Shown here one piece after another: positions 60,488-64,000 of a stretch of DNA of 64,000 nt. The stretch is taken from assembly GCA_003166865.1 (NCBI GenBank), contig PMUP01000055.1:1-64000 (forward strand). The letters are read 5' to 3'. The stretch comes from Bryobacterales bacterium (GTDB taxonomy: Bacteria > Acidobacteriota > Terriglobia > Bryobacterales > Bryobacteraceae). The notes below the pieces were generated by a model that saw nothing but the letters and a program-made list of their open reading frames with translations, made no database searches and had not been told where the DNA came from. Every line of letters begins with the position of its first letter. The first letter of the stretch is position 1. A program made the translations under genes and the position numbers.

Positions 60488-61432
60488 CTACCGTTGCGCC
60501 CAGTATTTGTCGCGCGCTTCCACTACCAGATCCTTGCGGCTGGCGGCCAGTTGCAGCTTCCGGAATTCAGAAACGCGAACCGGCTGGTCCGAAACAAATC
60601 CCAAGTTATATTGGCTGCGCAGTTCCTGCTCGATCACCCCGTAGATCTGGTCGATCGTCAACTTCTTCGACACCGCGAAAAAGCCACCGCCGGTCTCCTT
60701 CGCCAGCCGCTCCATGGCGTTCCTGCCCTCGCCACCACCTCCGCCGTAGGCCGGATCGGCGAAATAGATGGAATAAATCAGCGTGTCAGCGCGCTGCGCG
60801 GCTTCAATCGCGGACGTCAGTGTCTCATCGCTGCCGTTGTCTCCGCCGTCCGACAGGATAATCATCGCCTTGCGATTGCGCTGGCCGCTCATGATCTCCC
60901 GCGATGCCCTCACCACGGCATCGAACAGCAGCGTTCCGCCACCGCGTTGCGACCGCAACTCGTTCCGGCTGGGGGTGTCGACGAAGGGCAGCGATTGTTC
61001 CAGATCGCGGCGGGACGAGGTCAGCTCCTGGCGTGTCAGAACCGCCATGTCGAATTGCGTGACGAAGACTTTGTCTTTGCCTTCGCGCAACACCTGATCC
61101 ACAAATTGGAAGCTGGCACTGCGCTCGCTCTCCAACACCCGCGCCTGGCTCATGCTGGTATCCACCATCAGTCCGATGGTCAAGGGCAGGTCCGATTCGC
61201 GGGCAAAATACTTGATGGCCTCGGGATGGCCGTTCTCCAAAAGAGAAAAGTCGTCCTTGGTCAGATCATTGACGATTTGACCTGACTTGGTCCGCACGGT
61301 GGCCAGAATATTCACCACCTTGACGTCGGTGGAAAAGGTCGGTTCGTCCTGGCCCGGCGTGCGAGTTGAGACCAATAGCAGTACAGCCGACAAAAAAGCG
61401 AACTGGCGCCAGCGAGAGTGCATTCGTTTCAA
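60488..61432 (-). CDS. Acidobacterial VWFA-related exported protein
   Basis: The 314-residue protein has a signal peptide (FAFLSAVLLLVSTRTPGQ). FSTDVKVVNILATVRTKSGQIV and DFSLLENGHPEAIKYFARE mark the beginning of the TIGR03436 family. A VWA domain follows with the metal-ion site in LMVDTSMSQ and ILSDGGDNGSD. It is likely to be a periplasmic or outer-surface adhesion or assembly protein. A run of four glycines near residue 228 is a loop. The start may be ATG at 61432 or the one three codons later. Confidence 0.9.
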   Translation of the reverse strand: MKRMHSRWRQFAFLSAVLLLVSTRTPGQDEPTFSTDVKVVNILATVRTKSGQIVNDLTKDDFSLLENGHPEAIKYFARESDLPLTIGLMVDTSMSQARVLESERSASFQFVDQVLREGKDKVFVTQFDMAVLTRQELTSSRRDLEQSLPFVDTPSRNELRSQRGGGTLLFDAVVRASREIMSGQRNRKAMIILSDGGDNGSDETLTSAIEAAQRADTLIYSIYFADPAYGGGGGEGRNAMERLAKETGGGFFAVSKKLTIDQIYGVIEQELRSQYNLGFVSDQPVRVSEFRKLQLAASRKDLVVEARDKYWAQR

Positions 61433-61461
61433 TTATGCCATCCGAGCCAGTGGGCCAGACG

Positions 61462-63432
61462 CTACTCATCATACAGCCACAGGGGATAGCGGTTCTTCGG
61501 GATCGCTGCTTTTCTGCCGACGACAAAGATACAGTCGTCGCGAAGCAGCGTGGATTGTTTCCCATGCTCCAGAAGATCCTTCACCCGGCCCGCTTCCGCA
61601 AAGGGGGTCTCCGAGTAAGGGGCAGTTTCGATCCGTAGGACGACAAAACCGGAATCAGAGAGCAACTGCGCGATCTCCGTTGGACTGTATTCCCGGAAAT
61701 GTCCCGGATCGGGGGCCAATTCACCGCTTCGAAAGGGACGCGGATATCGATTGTAGTATGCGGGATGATGGCCGCCCAAAACGCGATGGACGACCCGCAG
61801 CGAAGCTACATTCGGCGTGGTTAGAATCAGCACCCCGTCCGGTTTGAGCACCCTGTGGATCTCCCTCATCATTTGCATTGGGTCGCAGTGGAGATGTTCC
61901 AATATCTCGCAGCAAAGCACCGTATGAAAATGATGGCTTGGATAAGGAAACGTGTCCATTTCAGCGTCGAACAAATCGATGGTGCACTCGAACGTCTTCC
62001 CGTCCTGGTTCTGGACGACCTTGGTCTTACATCCGCCCGCTCCCAGATAGCAGCCTCGAATCTCGCCGTATCCCCGCAACTCCCGCAATGCCGGAGTGAT
62101 CTGCAAGTAGCATCCCATCTCGAGAATCCGCTGGTCATTCGCTCCGCGAGGAGTCATTTGAAGCGTCTTGATCAGCCGGCTCGTGTGCGCTTCCAGATAC
62201 CGCCAGCCGTCCGTCTGAGGTTCCGACCATCCGCGGACGTAATCTCGCAAAAACCTGGGATCCAGGCGCCTGTCGGACGCATCGGCCAGAACGGAAGCTT
62301 GGCGAGACGGAAATAGAAAATCGCCGTACGATCGCGCCACCGCTTCCCACAAAGACGTCGTGGCCACCCATTGCTGGGCCGCGCAGCCAATTTCCATCGT
62401 CATCTTCCGGTCGGAAAGGAGCCAGAGCAGGCACTCCACCAGGACGCGATTTTGGAGTTTGTCCACCGGTATTTTCGCGCAGATTTCGTCCGGCAACTCC
62501 TGATTGGCGCCGTTGTCGGAGAGCACCACAGTCTTGCCCAGGCCGAAGGCTCGCGTCTGGATGCCGGAGGTTTCCCCGTACGTCGTTGATCTCAAGTTGA
62601 GAACCACGTCGCAGGCTGCGATATAACGGTCCAGATCCTCCAGCGTCTGAAACCCGAGCTGACGCACGCTGTCTTGAAGTCCCAGCTCTTTCACGCGCTC
62701 ATCCAGCGGCACCTCTGGATGTGACAGCCCCGCAACCAGCAGCTTCGCGGCCGGAAGCTTGTCGAGGATGGTCTGGAATACCAGCAGGCAGTCGCAAGCC
62801 TGCTTGTCCGGCCGCTGGTATCCGAATATTCCGACAAGCGGGTCCTCGGGACGGATGCCGAGTCGCTCTCGGTACGCCCCGCCGTCCAGATCCCGGACCC
62901 GCGCGCCATGCGGGATGTGTGCGATCCTGCCCTGAAAATCCCGCAGCCGCACTTGCTCCTCGGCGAACCGGCTGTGGACGATGCACGCCCTGCTCCGGTC
63001 GAGCAAACGCCTGATCATCGTGAAGCCGCGAGCCTGGGGGCCTGGCTCGATCAATCCATCTTCTGGCAGCGATTCCAGCTCTTGCCCGTAAATCTCGTAG
63101 ACCACCTCGCGGAAATAGCCTCGTTCCCCGCCTTTCCCCATGTCCCGAATCAGGTCATGGACATTAACTTCATGCAGCACTACCACGCCCGGATGTCGTA
63201 GCGCCAGATCGTAGATCTGAGCGTGAAACGGATTGTTTCCGATCTGATAGAGGACCGCGTCAAATTTCTCCGGCTTGAAGTTCCGCGGGACCCGCTCGAA
63301 GACCTGTAGCTGGACCAGCTTTTCCAGCTCAGGAATCAAGTCCGCGGCGTAATCGGCGGTGCCCGTTTGCGAAGGCGGAAGCGGAGTGAAGAGCGCCACT
63401 CTCCCGGACCTAGCGCCGCCCGATGAGTCCAT
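61462..63432 (-). CDS. Glycosyltransferase fused to SAM methyltransferase
   Basis: The 656-residue protein has an N-terminal GT-B glycosyltransferase (about 10-390) with TPLPPSQTGTADYAADLIPEL, VVLHEVNVHDLIRDMG, VGIFGYQRPDKQ and NLRSTTYGETSGIQTRAFGLGK, which is the GT4-type sugar-nucleotide site. A class I methyltransferase follows (about 435-640) with ILEMGC, VLCCEILEHL and VLKPDGVLILTTPN. Both activities probably act on one surface glycan, the methyl capping or decorating the added sugar. The gene overlaps the next methyltransferase gene by 23 bases. Confidence 0.88.
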   Translation of the reverse strand: MDSSGGARSGRVALFTPLPPSQTGTADYAADLIPELEKLVQLQVFERVPRNFKPEKFDAVLYQIGNNPFHAQIYDLALRHPGVVVLHEVNVHDLIRDMGKGGERGYFREVVYEIYGQELESLPEDGLIEPGPQARGFTMIRRLLDRSRACIVHSRFAEEQVRLRDFQGRIAHIPHGARVRDLDGGAYRERLGIRPEDPLVGIFGYQRPDKQACDCLLVFQTILDKLPAAKLLVAGLSHPEVPLDERVKELGLQDSVRQLGFQTLEDLDRYIAACDVVLNLRSTTYGETSGIQTRAFGLGKTVVLSDNGANQELPDEICAKIPVDKLQNRVLVECLLWLLSDRKMTMEIGCAAQQWVATTSLWEAVARSYGDFLFPSRQASVLADASDRRLDPRFLRDYVRGWSEPQTDGWRYLEAHTSRLIKTLQMTPRGANDQRILEMGCYLQITPALRELRGYGEIRGCYLGAGGCKTKVVQNQDGKTFECTIDLFDAEMDTFPYPSHHFHTVLCCEILEHLHCDPMQMMREIHRVLKPDGVLILTTPNVASLRVVHRVLGGHHPAYYNRYPRPFRSGELAPDPGHFREYSPTEIAQLLSDSGFVVLRIETAPYSETPFAEAGRVKDLLEHGKQSTLLRDDCIFVVGRKAAIPKNRYPLWLYDE

Positions 63433-64000
63433 AGTCCTGCGGCCCGTAGAGTGATTCGTTCAAGCGATGAACCACGCTGATCTCATCGTAGGGGAGCCTG
63501 TCATCCTGCGGAGAGCGGTTGAGGTCCAGGCGTTTCACCACCCGCAGGCCGAAATATTCGTAAACGAATTCCAGCAGTGCCGGAGGAATGGGCTGTCGAT
63601 GCGTCGGATCTTTCCAGAAATTAAACGACCCCATCAGCAGGTTGGCGGGATTCGGGGTTTCCATAATCATCAATCCGTCTGGCTTGAGCGCACGGACCGC
63701 CTCTTGCATCAACGCGAGAAAGTAATCCATCGGCCAGTGTTCCACGGCGTGGAATGCCGTCACCACGGCCAGCGATTCGCTCTGCAAGGAGCGCAGATAG
63801 TCAAGCGCGTCCGCTTCTTCCGCGTTGAGCCCCTTAGCGCGGCAGTGCGCCACCGCAACCGGATTCGAGTCGATTCCAGCCACGCCGTATCCGCTCTTGC
63901 CCGCCGCCTCGAGCCATTCGCCCCGGCCGCATCCGATATCGAGCCATGGCGCCCGCGGCAGCGAGCCCACCCAGTTCTCGATCGCGGACAAGTAGGGTTG
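63410..64000 (-). CDS. SAM-dependent methyltransferase, partial (5' end outside the window)
   Basis: The frame is open to the right edge; the TTG at 63991 lies inside PYLSAIENWVGSLP and is probably an internal Leu. The C-terminal about 195 residues show the class I SAM fold with LDIGCGRGEWLEA, FHAVEHWPMDYF and ALKPDGLMIMETPNPAN. FWKDPTHRQPIPPALLEFV follows, as in O-antigen chain-terminating methyltransferases. It overlaps the downstream glycosyltransferase-methyltransferase gene by 23 bases, so both probably belong to a glycan cluster that continues beyond the window. Confidence 0.9.
   Translation of the reverse strand, partial: QPYLSAIENWVGSLPRAPWLDIGCGRGEWLEAAGKSGYGVAGIDSNPVAVAHCRAKGLNAEEADALDYLRSLQSESLAVVTAFHAVEHWPMDYFLALMQEAVRALKPDGLMIMETPNPANLLMGSFNFWKDPTHRQPIPPALLEFVYEYFGLRVVKRLDLNRSPQDDRLPYDEISVVHRLNESLYGPQDYGLIGRR

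Overview
The window is high-GC bacterial DNA that reads as an acidobacterium of the Solibacter/Bryobacter type (Acidobacteria subdivision 3). The evidence is the combination of a TIGR03437-type (Solibacter) C-terminal domain, an acidobacterial VWFA-related (TIGR03436-type) protein, several Hanks kinases fused to TolB/WD40-like propellers, many ECF sigma/anti-sigma pairs, and three PEP-CTERM proteins. The placement is inferred from protein families, not from a marker gene.

Layout. 1-9.8 kb: regulatory genes (partial kinase, ECF sigma plus zinc-finger anti-sigma, a small ACT-like gene behind a riboswitch-like leader, a DUF885 hydrolase, a kinase divergent from a second ECF sigma, and a third ECF sigma/anti-sigma/LTXXQ operon). 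10-12.9 kb: erpA-like, murQ, murA and rhodanese, joining Fe-S delivery with wall recycling and synthesis. 13-17.1 kb: surface proteins, including a 1059-residue propeller/TIGR03437 protein. 17.4-25.1 kb: a Tad/Flp-type secretion locus on the minus strand (cpaA, cpaB, cpaC, cpaE, cpaF, tadB, tadC) with no recognisable pilin. 25.2-27.6 kb: a membrane protein and a LuxR-type regulator. 27.9-33.5 kb: two PEP-CTERM genes flank cdaA-cdaR-glmM, a 6S-RNA candidate and ymdB. 33.6-39.7 kb: SMP-30 and a BtuF-like gene, then two tandem TolC-like proteins that are both 632 residues as maximal ORFs. 39.8-47.4 kb: truA, an orphan membrane protein, a scar in which a broken dtxR head is fused to a truA tail, a kinase, intact dtxR and a sugar-nucleotide epimerase. 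47.4-50.8 kb: a membrane Fe-S oxidoreductase and a polytopic membrane protein.

50.86-54.67 kb is a decayed integrative element in tRNA-Lys(CTT). The tRNA 3' end is repeated 3.7 kb downstream (45 of 47 bases identical), the integrase is reduced to an N-terminal piece beside the tRNA, and the cargo is a DinB-like protein plus a flavin monooxygenase/MarR divergent pair with a clear palindrome between them. Beyond it lie a ribbon-helix-helix gene with a damaged partner, a cytochrome c/copper-monooxygenase-like protein, a third PEP-CTERM gene flanked by a histidine kinase and a remnant of that kinase's receiver domain, an orphan UPF0175 gene, a VWFA protein, a glycosyltransferase-methyltransferase fusion and a partial methyltransferase.

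No rRNA, CRISPR array, intact insertion sequence or replication origin was seen. The least ordinary parts are the dtxR/truA scar, the tRNA-Lys element, the leader RNA at 2.1 kb, and the duplicated receiver fragment around the third PEP-CTERM gene.
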